A stretch of DNA of 64,000 bases from CAJCJE01 sp035948315 (GTDB lineage: Bacteria; Actinomycetota; Actinomycetes; Mycobacteriales; Pseudonocardiaceae): contig DASZJG010000057.1 of NCBI GenBank assembly GCA_035948315.1, forward strand, positions 117,175-181,174, read 5' to 3'. Of the stretch, positions 1 to 8,073 are shown one piece after another. Below the pieces are notes generated by a model. It had not been told where the DNA came from and did no database searches. It worked only from the letters and a program-made list of their open reading frames with translations. The stretch's first letter is position 1; each line of letters begins with the position of its first letter. The translations under genes and the position numbers were made by a program.

Positions 1-807
1 GTGCACGCCGTCCCGGCCCATCCGCCCGGAAACGCCGCCGAGCGGCGCGGCCTGCGGCCGGCGCAGTGTCGCCGTGTCGATGACCTGGGTGAGCACCTCG
101 TCGAACTCGGCCAGCAACGCGGCCGGATCAACGGCGACACCGGACAACCGGGTCTCGATCGAATGTGGCACGAACAGTTCGCCGACCAACGGCCATACAC
201 TGTCCAAACCGGACTGCATGCGCTCGTGCGAGCGCTCAGTCCCGTCGCCGAGCCGAACGACCCAGTTGGCCGCGTAGTCGCGGTGGTAGGTGACTTCCTT
301 GACACCCTTGGCCGCGATCGCCGCCAACACCTGGTCAGCCGAGGCGGTGAGCCGGTGCAGCAGCGCGAGCCGCCAGGTGGCGAAGACCAGCAGGCGCGCC
401 ATCGAGTACGCGAAGTCGCCGTTGGGCGTCTCGACCAGGCGCACGTTGCGGAACTCGGCCTCGTCGCGGAAGAACGCGTACCGGTCCTCGCCCCGGTCGG
501 TGCCGTCCGCCTTGCCGGCGCGCGCGTAGAGCAGCCGGGCCTGGCCGATCAGGTCGAGGCCGATGTTGGCCAGCGCGACCTCGTCCTCCAGCTCCGGCGC
601 GTTGGTCACCCACTCCTGCAACCGGTGCGACATGATCAGCGCGTCGTCGCCGAGCATCAGGCAGTACTGGGCGAGCAGCTCACCATCCACACCGGACGGA
701 AGGCTGGTGTCGACGCCGGCCAGCGGCTCGGCGAACCCGGTGCCGAACGCCCACCGGGTGTCGTCGCTGTACTCGCCGAGCGCCTCGTAGGCGTTGTCGA
801 AGGACAT
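1..807 (-). CDS. paaC: Phenylacetyl-CoA epoxidase subunit PaaC (3' end cut by window)
   Basis: The minus-strand frame opens at an ATG at 805-807 and stays open for 269 codons to the window edge, so the C-terminus is missing. The protein starts MSFDNAYEALGEY and carries the ferritin-like helices typical of PaaC, for example LMLGDDALIMSHRLQEW, an ANIGLDLIGQARLLY segment and EVTYHRDYAANWV. PaaC is the structural, non-catalytic partner of PaaA in the multicomponent di-iron monooxygenase that epoxidises phenylacetyl-CoA. The start lies 11 bp after the paaB stop on the same strand, so it is co-transcribed with paaZ-A-B. The reductase subunit paaE and paaD are expected just outside the window. Identification rests on motif and gene order; I am confident. 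Confidence 0.93.
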   Translation of the reverse strand, partial: MSFDNAYEALGEYSDDTRWAFGTGFAEPLAGVDTSLPSGVDGELLAQYCLMLGDDALIMSHRLQEWVTNAPELEDEVALANIGLDLIGQARLLYARAGKADGTDRGEDRYAFFRDEAEFRNVRLVETPNGDFAYSMARLLVFATWRLALLHRLTASADQVLAAIAAKGVKEVTYHRDYAANWVVRLGDGTERSHERMQSGLDSVWPLVGELFVPHSIETRLSGVAVDPAALLAEFDEVLTQVIDTATLRRPQAAPLGGVSGRMGRDGVH

Positions 808-818
808 CGGAGCACGCC

Positions 819-1112
819 TCACATGTGCGGAACGTTGTCGGGAATGGTGTAGAAGGTCGGGTGCCGGTAGACCTTGTCGCCGCTGGGCGCGAAGAACGGG
901 TCCTTCTCGTCCGGGCTTGACGCGGCGATCTCGCTCGCGCGCACCACCCAGATGCTCACGCCCTCGTTGCGCCTGGTGTAGAGGTCGCGGGCGTTGCGGA
1001 GGGCCATCTCGTCGTCGGCCGCGTGCAGCGACCCGACGTGCACGTGGTTGAGGCCGCGCTTGCCGCGCACGAACACCTCGTACAGCGGCCAGTCGTGCTT
1101 GATCTCGCTCAT
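819..1112 (-). CDS. paaB: Phenylacetyl-CoA epoxidase subunit PaaB
   Basis: A 97-residue protein starting MSEIKHDWPLYEVFVRGKRG, the usual size and N-terminus of PaaB. It contains the conserved GLNHVHVGSLHA and RRNEGVSIWVVRA segments. PaaB is a small subunit that helps assemble PaaA-PaaC heteromers into the larger epoxidase complex. The reading frame continues upstream into paaA without a stop, but the ATG at 1110-1112 overlaps the paaA stop by 4 bp, which is the usual translational coupling and sets the start. It belongs to the minus-strand paa operon. Confidence 0.95.
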   Translation of the reverse strand: MSEIKHDWPLYEVFVRGKRGLNHVHVGSLHAADDEMALRNARDLYTRRNEGVSIWVVRASEIAASSPDEKDPFFAPSGDKVYRHPTFYTIPDNVPHM

Positions 1113-2047
1113 GCCGAACCCGCCTTCTTCGCCGCGTGTGCCGCCGCCGCCTCGCGCACCCACGCGCCTTCTTCCGATGCCTTGCGGCGCTGCGCGATCC
1201 GCTGCGCGTTGCACGGTCCGTTGCCGCGCAACACGTTCTTGAACTCGTCCCAGTCGATCGGCCCGAAGTCGTAGTGCCCGCGCTCCGCGTTCCACTTCAG
1301 GTCCGGGTCGGGGAAGGTCACGCCGAGCGCCTCGGCCTGCGGCACGGACATGTCCACGTAGCGTTGGCGCAGCTCGTCGTTGGTGTGCCGCTTGACCTTC
1401 CAGGCCATGGACTGCTCGGTGTTCGGCGATTCCGCGTCGGGCGGGCCGAACATCATCAGCGACGGCCACCACCAGCGGTTGGTCGCCTCCTGCACCATCT
1501 GCCGCTGCGCGTCGGTGCCGCGCATCATGGTCATCAGCAGTTCGAAGCCCTGCCGCTGGTGGAAGGACTCCTCCTTGCAGATGCGGATCATGGCGCGCGC
1601 GTAGGGCCCGTACGAGCTGCGGCACAGCGGCACCTGGTTGCAGATGGCCGCGCCGTCCACCAGCCAGCCGACCACGCCGACGTCGGCGAAGCTCAGCGTC
1701 GGATAATTGAAGATCGACGAGTACTTCTGCCGGCCGTTGATCAGCTTGTCGGTCAGGTCGGCCCGGTCCGCGCCGAGCGTCTCCGCCGCCGAGTACAGGT
1801 AGAGGCCGTGGCCTGCCTCGTCCTGCACCTTGGCGAGCAGGATCGCCTTGCGGCGCAACGAGGGCGCGCGGGTGATCCAGTTGCCTTCCGGCTGCATGCC
1901 GATGATCTCGGAGTGCGCGTGCTGCGCGATCTGCCGGATCATCGTCTTGCGGTAGCCGTCGGGCAGCCAGTCGCGCGGTTCGATGCGCTGGTCGCGCTCG
2001 ATGGTGTGCTCGAAATGCGCGAGCAAGGGCTCTTCCACGGTTGTCAT
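1109..2047 (-). CDS. paaA: Phenylacetyl-CoA epoxidase catalytic subunit PaaA
   Basis: A 312-residue protein with the di-iron ferritin-like fold of PaaA. The metal-ligand helix carrying KVQDEAGHGLYLYSAAETLG (about residues 73-92) and a later EESFHQRQGFELL segment are visible and supply Glu/His ligands. PaaA is the catalytic subunit that converts phenylacetyl-CoA to ring-1,2-epoxyphenylacetyl-CoA using O2 and NADPH-derived electrons. Length matches the family. It overlaps paaZ upstream and paaB downstream by 4 bp each, so the three are tightly coupled. Confidence 0.96.
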   Translation of the reverse strand: MTTVEEPLLAHFEHTIERDQRIEPRDWLPDGYRKTMIRQIAQHAHSEIIGMQPEGNWITRAPSLRRKAILLAKVQDEAGHGLYLYSAAETLGADRADLTDKLINGRQKYSSIFNYPTLSFADVGVVGWLVDGAAICNQVPLCRSSYGPYARAMIRICKEESFHQRQGFELLMTMMRGTDAQRQMVQEATNRWWWPSLMMFGPPDAESPNTEQSMAWKVKRHTNDELRQRYVDMSVPQAEALGVTFPDPDLKWNAERGHYDFGPIDWDEFKNVLRGNGPCNAQRIAQRRKASEEGAWVREAAAAHAAKKAGSA

Positions 2048-4065
2048 GACTTCGCCACCAGGGTCAGCACGTCGTACTTCGCGGCCGATGAACCGTCCTG
2101 TTTGGTCACATCGGCGTCCCAGCGGACCTCGCCGTAGTCGGCGTTCTCGCGCGGGGTGATCTGCTTGGCGGTCAGCGTCACGGTGAGTTCGTCACCGGGG
2201 TAGACCGGGGTGAGGAAGCGCAGGTTCTCCAGGCCGTAGTTGGCCAGCACCGGGCCGGGCTCGGGCGAGACGAACAGGCCCGCCGCGAACGACACGACCA
2301 GGTAGCCGTGCGCGACGATGCCGCCGAACAGCGGGTTCGCCTTGGCCGCGGCTTCGTCGGTGTGCGCGTAGAAGGTGTCGCCGGTGAACTCGGCGAAGTG
2401 GTCGATGTCGGCCTGGGTGACAACGCGTGGCCCGGCCACCACCGAGTCGCCGATCCGCAGTTCCGCCAACGACTTGCGGAACGGGTGCATGCCTTCGGCG
2501 CGCTCGGCGCCGGCCACCCAGCGACCGGTGACCTTGCTGAGCACGGCGGGGCTCGCCTGCACCGCGGTGCGCTGCATGTGGTGCAGCACGCCGTGAATGC
2601 CGCCCATCTCCTCGCCGCCGCCGGCCCGGCCGGGGCCGCCGTGCACGAGCGCGGGCAGCGGCGAACCGTGGCCGGTCGACTCCTTGGCGTCGGTCGCGTC
2701 GAGCACGAGCAGTCGGCCGTGCCAGGGCGCGACGCCGAGCACGACCTCACGCGCGAAATCGGCGTCACCGGTGACGACCGACCCGGCCAGGCTGCCCTTG
2801 CCGCGTGCGGCGAGTTCGATGACCTGCTCGGTCGACGTGTACGGCAGCAGCGTGCTGACCGGGCCGAACGCCTCGACCTCGTGCGGTTCGGGGCGTTCGA
2901 CGTCGTCGCAGCGCAGCAGCACCGGTGAGATGAACGCGCCGCGCTCGGCGTCCGCGCCGAGCACGTCGACGTGCTCGGGGTCGCCGTAGACGACCGTCGC
3001 GACCGACATCAGCGACTTGAGCGAACGGCGCACCTCTTCCCGCTGTTCCAGGCTGGCCAGTGCGCCCATCCGCGCCTCACCGGTCGGGTTGCCGACGGTG
3101 ACCTTGGCCAGCCGCTCGCTCGCCGCGGCGGCGACCGCGTCGATCTGCTCGGCGGGCACGAACGCGCGGCGGATCGCCGTACACTTCTGGCCTGCCTTCA
3201 CGGTCATCTCGTTGACGAGCTGCTTGACGTAGAGATCGAACTCGGTGCTGCCCGGCTTCGCGTCGGGACCGAGGATCGAGCAGTTCAGCGAGTCGGCCTC
3301 GGCGTTGAACCGGACCGAGTTGCGGACGACCGCGGGGTGCGCGCGCAGCTTGTTCGCGGTCGACGCGGAGCCGGTGAACGAGACGAGGTCCTGTTCGGTG
3401 ACGTGGTCGAGCAGGTCACCGACGCTGCCGGCGATGAACTGGAGCGACCCCTCGGGCAGCAGCCTGGATTCCAGGATCAGCTCGACCAGCCGCGCGGTGA
3501 GATAGGCGGTCTGGCTGGCCGGCTTGATCAGGCTCGGCACACCTGCGACGAACGCGGGCGCGAACTTCTCCAGCGGCCCCCAGACCGGGAAGTTGAACGC
3601 GTTGATCTGGATCGCGACCCCGCGCAGCGGCGTGGCGATGTGCTGGCCGACGAACGTGCCGCCCTTGCTCAGCGGCTCGACCGCCCCGTCCACGTAGACG
3701 GTGTCGTTGGGCAGTTCGCGGCGGCCCTTGCTGGAGTAGGTGAACAGCACGCCGATGCCGCCATCGATGTCGAACTTCGAGTCACCGAGGTTCGCGCCGG
3801 TGCGCGCCGACAGCGCGTACAGCTCCTCGCGGTGTTCGCGCAGGTACGAGGCGAGCGCCTTGAGCAGCGCGGCCCGCTGGTGGAAGGTCAGCGCGCGCAG
3901 CGCGGGCCCGCCGACGGTGCGGCCGTAGGCCAGCGCGCCCGCCATGTCGATGCCGGTCGAGGAGATCCGGGCGACCTCCTCGCCGGTGGTCGCGTCGTGC
4001 AGTGGTGTGCCCTCGTCCGGCGCGGTGTGCCAGTCGCCTGCCACATAACTGCGCAACAAAGCCAT
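2044..4065 (-). CDS. paaZ: PaaZ: oxepin-CoA hydrolase / 3-oxo-5,6-dehydrosuberyl-CoA semialdehyde dehydrogenase
   Basis: A 673-residue fusion of an N-terminal aldehyde dehydrogenase (about residues 1-520) and a C-terminal MaoC-like hotdog hydratase (about 535-670), the full PaaZ architecture. The ALDH catalytic Glu is at 256 (FNAEADSLNC) and the Cys at 295 (AGQKCTAIRR), the positions I recall for E. coli PaaZ. The MaoC half keeps the GDTFYAHTDE and GGIVAHGYLV segments. It opens the oxepin-CoA ring and oxidises the resulting aldehyde. It is the first gene of the paaZ-A-B-C transcript; the 70 bp upstream of it hold a PaaR-like operator. Confidence 0.95.
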   Translation of the reverse strand: MALLRSYVAGDWHTAPDEGTPLHDATTGEEVARISSTGIDMAGALAYGRTVGGPALRALTFHQRAALLKALASYLREHREELYALSARTGANLGDSKFDIDGGIGVLFTYSSKGRRELPNDTVYVDGAVEPLSKGGTFVGQHIATPLRGVAIQINAFNFPVWGPLEKFAPAFVAGVPSLIKPASQTAYLTARLVELILESRLLPEGSLQFIAGSVGDLLDHVTEQDLVSFTGSASTANKLRAHPAVVRNSVRFNAEADSLNCSILGPDAKPGSTEFDLYVKQLVNEMTVKAGQKCTAIRRAFVPAEQIDAVAAAASERLAKVTVGNPTGEARMGALASLEQREEVRRSLKSLMSVATVVYGDPEHVDVLGADAERGAFISPVLLRCDDVERPEPHEVEAFGPVSTLLPYTSTEQVIELAARGKGSLAGSVVTGDADFAREVVLGVAPWHGRLLVLDATDAKESTGHGSPLPALVHGGPGRAGGGEEMGGIHGVLHHMQRTAVQASPAVLSKVTGRWVAGAERAEGMHPFRKSLAELRIGDSVVAGPRVVTQADIDHFAEFTGDTFYAHTDEAAAKANPLFGGIVAHGYLVVSFAAGLFVSPEPGPVLANYGLENLRFLTPVYPGDELTVTLTAKQITPRENADYGEVRWDADVTKQDGSSAAKYDVLTLVAKS

Positions 4066-4088
4066 CCGGTTCGCCTCCAGAGCTATTA

Positions 4089-4110
4089 ACCAACCGTCCG
4101 TTCAGTAAGT
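4089..4110. promoter_or_regulatory. Predicted PaaR operator upstream of paaZ
   Basis: A 22-bp near-palindrome lying 24 bp upstream of the paaZ start. The left half reads ACCAACCGTCC and the right half GTTCAGTAAGT. Compared with the 22-bp TetR-type PaaR consensus of actinobacteria as I remember it (left arm ACTNACCG, right arm CGGTNAGT), it differs at only two conserved positions. A second copy lies at 5035-5056. It probably allows separate induction of paaZABC by phenylacetyl-CoA. Confidence 0.75.
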
Positions 4111-4135
4111 AAGGATAGTCCTGGCTCAGTCCCAT

Positions 4136-4996
4136 TCATAGCTCTGTCCATTCAAAGAAGCCACGACCGGTCTTCCGGCCGAGTTCGCCGCGCGCGACCT
4201 TCTCGCGCAGGAGTCGCGGCGGGGTGAACCGGTCGCCGAGGGTCGAGGTGAGGTACTCGGCGACCGCCAGCCGCACGTCGAGACCGACCAGGTCGGTGGA
4301 GCGCAGCGGGCCCATCGGGTGCCGATAGCCCAGTTCCATCGCGGTGTCGATGCCCACGGCGTCGGTCACGCCCTCCTCCAGCATGCGGATCGCCTCAAGG
4401 CCGAGCAGCACGCCGAGCCTGCTGGTCGCGAAGCCCGGTGAGTCGTTGACCACCACGTCGGTCTTGCCGATCGCGCGCACCCAGCGCACCGCGCTGTCCC
4501 GCACGGCTGCCGCGGTCGCCTCGGTCCGCACGATCTCGACGAGCTTGGACGCCGGCACCGGGTTGAAGAAATGCATGCCCAGAAACCGTTCCGGGCGGCG
4601 CAGCACCGAGGACAATTCGGTGATGGACAGCGAGGAGGTGTTGCTCGCGAGCACGGCGTCCGGGTTGAGCACGCCCTCGACGGTGGCCAGGATCTCGGTC
4701 TTGAGCGCGGGGATCTCCGGCACGGCCTCGATGACCACCTCGGCGTCGGCCGGGAGCGCGGTCGGCGCGGTGACGAGCGAGACGCGGGCGAACGCCTTGT
4801 CCGCGTCGTCGAGTTTGCCGAGTTCGACCGCCTTGCGCAGCCCCGCCGCGATCCGCTCCCCCGCGGCTTTGGCCGCATCCGCGTCGCTCTCCGCGACCAC
4901 GACCTCGGCGCCTGCCGCGGCGAAGACCTGGGCGATCCCGGCGCCCATCCGGCCGCCGCCGATCACGCCGAGCTTGCTGGGGATGTTCTCGGTCAT
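4136..4996 (-). CDS. paaH: 3-hydroxyacyl-CoA dehydrogenase, PaaH type
   Basis: A 286-residue NAD-dependent 3-hydroxyacyl-CoA dehydrogenase. The Rossmann motif GGGRMGAGIA lies near the N-terminus. VIEAVPE and the catalytic-His segment GMHFFNPVP follow, and the C-terminal helical domain contains ATSRLGVLLGLEA and YRHPMGPLRSTDLVGLDV. In this context it should oxidise 3-hydroxyadipyl-CoA to 3-oxoadipyl-CoA, the PaaH step. A longer in-frame start exists at 5020, but the ATG at 4994-4996 has GGAAGG upstream and gives the usual N-terminus MTENIPSKLGVIG. A 3-hydroxybutyryl-CoA dehydrogenase role cannot be excluded from sequence alone. Confidence 0.88.
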   Translation of the reverse strand: MTENIPSKLGVIGGGRMGAGIAQVFAAAGAEVVVAESDADAAKAAGERIAAGLRKAVELGKLDDADKAFARVSLVTAPTALPADAEVVIEAVPEIPALKTEILATVEGVLNPDAVLASNTSSLSITELSSVLRRPERFLGMHFFNPVPASKLVEIVRTEATAAAVRDSAVRWVRAIGKTDVVVNDSPGFATSRLGVLLGLEAIRMLEEGVTDAVGIDTAMELGYRHPMGPLRSTDLVGLDVRLAVAEYLTSTLGDRFTPPRLLREKVARGELGRKTGRGFFEWTEL

Positions 4997-5034
4997 CGAG
5001 CATCCTTCCCTTGACACCATCCGGCGGTTACATT

Positions 5035-5056
5035 ATTAACCGTCCATTCGGTCAGT
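5035..5056. promoter_or_regulatory. Predicted PaaR operator in the paaH/paaI divergent promoter
   Basis: A 22-bp near-palindrome with left half ATTAACCGTCC and right half ATTCGGTCAGT, between the divergent paaH (start 4996) and paaI (start 5077). It misses the remembered PaaR consensus at two conserved positions and shares the layout of the site at 4089-4110. Its position would let one repressor dimer pair control both directions. Confidence 0.78.
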
Positions 5057-5076
5057 TAGCAAGGCAGGAGAGCCGG

Positions 5077-5481
5077 GTGTCACACGACGCGGTCCAGGCG
5101 ATGCTGTCCGCAGATCGGGCCTCACAGTCGCTCGGCATCGACGTGGTCGAGATCGGCGACGGCAGGGCCGTGCTCAGCATGCGCGTGCGCGCGGACATGG
5201 TCAACGGCCACGACATCGCCCACGGCGGCTACATCTTCCTGCTCGCCGACAGCGCGTTCGCCTGTGCCTGCAACAGCTACGGCCCGGTGACCGTCGCGGC
5301 CGGAGCGGAGATCTCCTTCGTGACCGCGGGCCGACTGGACGACCTGCTCGTTGCCACCGCCGAGGCGAGGACCCGCAACGGCCGCAACGGCATCTACGAC
5401 GTCACCGTGCACCGGGACGACCCCGACGGGCGCACCGTGATCGCGGAATTCCGTGGTCGTTCCCGAGAGGTTGCGAGATGA
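5077..5481 (+). CDS. paaI: Hotdog-fold thioesterase PaaI
   Basis: A 134-residue hotdog thioesterase. The core NGHDIAHGGYIFLLADSAFACACN matches the PaaI signature, with Asp/His region followed by the catalytic-side Asp. The protein hydrolyses ring-hydroxylated or dead-end phenylacetyl-CoA intermediates and frees CoA. The frame is open from 5011, but that extension would run through the PaaR operator. The GTG at 5077 has AGGAGAG (5066-5072) five bases upstream and gives the expected N-terminus VSHDAVQAMLSAD. It overlaps paaK by 4 bp and heads the paaI-paaK-tetR operon. Confidence 0.92.
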   Translation: MSHDAVQAMLSADRASQSLGIDVVEIGDGRAVLSMRVRADMVNGHDIAHGGYIFLLADSAFACACNSYGPVTVAAGAEISFVTAGRLDDLLVATAEARTRNGRNGIYDVTVHRDDPDGRTVIAEFRGRSREVAR

Positions 5482-6770
5482 GATCCGAGCTGGACCCCAG
5501 TGAACGCATGAGCATCGACGAACTGCGCGCCCTGCAGCTCAAACGTCTGCAATGGACACTGCGGCACGCGTACGCCAACGTGCCGTTCTACACCAGGACG
5601 TTCGACGCGGCCGGCGTGCGTCCGGAGGACTGCGCAAGCCTGGAGGACCTCGCGAAGTTCCCGTTCACCACAAAACACGACCTGCGGGACAACTACCCGT
5701 TCGGCATGTTCGCGGTGCCGCAGTCGGAACTTCGCCGCATCCACGCGTCCAGCGGCACAACGGGCAAACCGACCGTGGTCGGCTACACCGAGACCGACAT
5801 CGACACCTGGGCGGGCGTGGTGGCCCGCTCGATCCGCGCGGCAGGCGGGCGACCGGGCGACAAGGTGCACGTCGCATACGGCTACGGCCTGTTCACCGGC
5901 GGGCTCGGCGCACACTACGGCGCGGAGAAGCTGGGCTGCACGGTGATCCCGGCCTCGGGCGGCATGACCGCGCGGCAGGTGCAGATCATCAACGACTTCC
6001 GGCCCGACGTCATCATGGTGACCCCGTCCTACCTGCTCACCCTGATCGACGAGTTCGAGCGCGCCGGCCTCGACCCGCGCGCGTCCTCGCTGCGGGTGGC
6101 CATCCTGGGCGCCGAACCGTGGACCGAGCAGATGCGCCAGGAGATCGAGCAGCGGCTGGACCTCGATGCGGTGGACATCTACGGCCTGTCCGAGGTGATG
6201 GGACCGGGCGTCGCGCAGGAGTGCGTGGACACCAAGGACGGCCTGCACATCTGGGAGGACCACTTCTATCCCGAGGTGATCGACCCGATCGAGGACACCG
6301 TGCTGGCCGAGGGCGAGACCGGCGAACTGCTGTTCACCTCGCTGACCAAGCAGGCCATGCCGGTCATCCGTTACCGAACGCGCGACCTGACCAGCCTGAT
6401 GCCCGGCACGGCGCGGCCGATGATGCGCCGGATGGCCAAGGTGACCGGCCGCAGCGACGACATGATCATCCTGCGCGGAGTGAACCTGTTCCCCACCCAG
6501 ATCGAGGAGATCGTGCTGCGCACCGAGGGCCTCGCCGCGCACTTCCAGCTCGTTTTGTCCAAAAAGGACCGGATGGACCAGTTGACCGTGCAGGTGGAGG
6601 CGCGCGCGGAAACCTCGGCGCAGCGCCGGATCGACGCCGCAGGCGAACTGGCCGGCGCGGTCAAGGACGGCGTCGGCGTGAGCATCGAGGTCAGCGTGCT
6701 CGACCCGGACACGTTGCAGCGCTCGGTCGGCAAGCTACAACGGGTCCTGGACAGGCGTGACGCCGAATGA
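5478..6770 (+). CDS. paaK: Phenylacetate-CoA ligase PaaK
   Basis: A 430-residue adenylate-forming ligase of the PaaK family. The P-loop-like motif HASSGTTGKPTVVGYT lies near residue 92, followed by the YGYGLFTGGLGAHYGAEKLG segment, the YGLSEVMGPG adenine-binding motif and YRTRDLT, and a C-terminal domain with GRSDDMIILRGVNLFP. It activates phenylacetate to phenylacetyl-CoA with ATP and CoA, the entry step of the pathway and the source of the presumed PaaR inducer. Length is normal. It overlaps both neighbours by 4 bp. Confidence 0.96.
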   Translation: MRSELDPSERMSIDELRALQLKRLQWTLRHAYANVPFYTRTFDAAGVRPEDCASLEDLAKFPFTTKHDLRDNYPFGMFAVPQSELRRIHASSGTTGKPTVVGYTETDIDTWAGVVARSIRAAGGRPGDKVHVAYGYGLFTGGLGAHYGAEKLGCTVIPASGGMTARQVQIINDFRPDVIMVTPSYLLTLIDEFERAGLDPRASSLRVAILGAEPWTEQMRQEIEQRLDLDAVDIYGLSEVMGPGVAQECVDTKDGLHIWEDHFYPEVIDPIEDTVLAEGETGELLFTSLTKQAMPVIRYRTRDLTSLMPGTARPMMRRMAKVTGRSDDMIILRGVNLFPTQIEEIVLRTEGLAAHFQLVLSKKDRMDQLTVQVEARAETSAQRRIDAAGELAGAVKDGVGVSIEVSVLDPDTLQRSVGKLQRVLDRRDAE

Positions 6771-7384
6771 ACGCGACCCCGGCACCGCGCCAGGCCCGGC
6801 GCGGCAGGCCAGGCTACGACCTGGAGACGCTGCTGAACGTGGCGGTGCGGCTGTTCAACGAGCGCGGCTATGACGGCACGAGCATGGAGGACCTGTCCCG
6901 CAAGCTGGGCATCACCAAGTCCGCGATCTACTACCACGTGCCCAGCAAGGAGGAACTGCTGCGGCTCGCCGTGGACCGCGCGCTGGACGGCCTGTTCGCG
7001 GTCGCGGCGCAGGTCCGCGAGCGCGACGGCAGGGCGATCGGTCAGTTGGAGGACCTGGTGCGCGGGAGCGTCAACCTGCTCGTGCGCGAACTGCCGTTCG
7101 TCACGCTGTTACTGCGGGTGCGCGGCAACACCAAGGTCGAACGCGCGGCGCTGGCCCGGCGCCGCGACTTCGACCGTCTGGTGACCGACCTGGTCACCAG
7201 GGCACGCGACGAGGGCGACCTGCGCGCGGACATCGACCCGGCGACCACCAGCAGGCTGCTGTTCGGCATGGTCAACTCGCTGATCGAGTGGTACCGCCCG
7301 CGCGAACGCGGCACGACCGGCCTGGACATCGCGGAAACCATCGTCGCGGTCGCGTTCGACGGCCTCCGCGTCCGACCGGACTAG
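6767..7384 (+). CDS. paaR: TetR-family regulator, probable PaaR
   Basis: A 205-residue TetR protein. The N-terminal HTH spans about residues 20-65, with TSMEDLSRKLGITKSAIYYHV and the post-helix PSKEELL. The C-terminal ligand-binding domain ends with a TetR_C-like helix pair. It is translationally coupled to paaK, and two PaaR-type operators are nearby, so it is most likely the phenylacetyl-CoA-responsive repressor of this locus. The assignment to PaaR rather than another TetR protein is inferred from context. Its stop codon TAG shares the palindrome CTAG with the stop of the converging gene on the other strand. Confidence 0.82.
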   Translation: MNATPAPRQARRGRPGYDLETLLNVAVRLFNERGYDGTSMEDLSRKLGITKSAIYYHVPSKEELLRLAVDRALDGLFAVAAQVRERDGRAIGQLEDLVRGSVNLLVRELPFVTLLLRVRGNTKVERAALARRRDFDRLVTDLVTRARDEGDLRADIDPATTSRLLFGMVNSLIEWYRPRERGTTGLDIAETIVAVAFDGLRVRPD

Positions 7385-8073
7385 TTGCCGCCCATCGGCA
7401 TCGTCATGCCGGGCATGTCGCCCATGCCGGTCGACGGCGTCCCGGTGCTGCCGCCGGAGCCGGACATGTCCATGCCGTCGCCGGGCGTGGACTGACCCAT
7501 GAAGCCGTAGGTCATCACGTCCATCATGCTCAGGTCGGCGGCGGTGCCGACCGGCGCGAGGATGTGCAGCGTGCCGGACCGCTTGAAGGTCAGTGTCAAC
7601 TGGAGCGGCTGGTGGCCCTTGCGCAGCGCGCCGAGCCCGGTCACCTCGATGTGCGGGCCGCCCGGCGCGAACAGCGTGGTGCTGGTCGAGGCGATGTCGA
7701 TGGTGGCGGCGCCCGTGCACGGGTCGGCCGAGCACAGCGTGACGCTCTTCGCGGCCGAGCCCGTCTGGTATTCGGCGGCCGCGCTCGCGAGCGTGTCCGG
7801 CCCGGCACCGCTGTTGCTCAGCGTGAAGTAGACGTCCGCGGTGTCACCGTTGACCGGCGGCGCGTACACCTTGGTCACGGTGATCGCGGCAGGCGGCAGA
7901 TCCGGGCTGGTGGCCACCCAGGTGACGGCGGCGGCCGCGATGATCACGATCGCGCCGATCGCGAACAGCACCGGACGACGCCAGCGCGGCCCGTCCGAGC
8001 CCTGCTGGATGAACAGGCCGGATCGGCGCGGCGGCTGCTCCTCGCTGGTGGTGGTCTCTGGTGTCTCGCTCAT
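7381..8073 (-). CDS. Membrane-anchored PCuAC-type copper chaperone
   Basis: A 230-residue protein with a short cytoplasmic N-terminus, one membrane segment (VLFAIGAIVIIAAAAVTWVA, about residues 32-51) and an extracytoplasmic PCuAC domain (APPVNGDTADVYFTLSN to LTLTFKRSGTLHILAPV). PCuAC proteins deliver Cu(I) to cytochrome oxidase. The classical His/Met ligand set is only partly present (a GGPHIEV segment remains), but the C-terminus is very Met-rich (GMDMSG, MGDMPGMTMPMGG) and could bind copper instead. The start at 8073 overlaps the upstream gene by 4 bp and gives MSETPETT; the frame is open further upstream inside that gene. Copper function is inferred. Confidence 0.75.
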   Translation of the reverse strand: MSETPETTTSEEQPPRRSGLFIQQGSDGPRWRRPVLFAIGAIVIIAAAAVTWVATSPDLPPAAITVTKVYAPPVNGDTADVYFTLSNSGAGPDTLASAAAEYQTGSAAKSVTLCSADPCTGAATIDIASTSTTLFAPGGPHIEVTGLGALRKGHQPLQLTLTFKRSGTLHILAPVGTAADLSMMDVMTYGFMGQSTPGDGMDMSGSGGSTGTPSTGMGDMPGMTMPMGGN

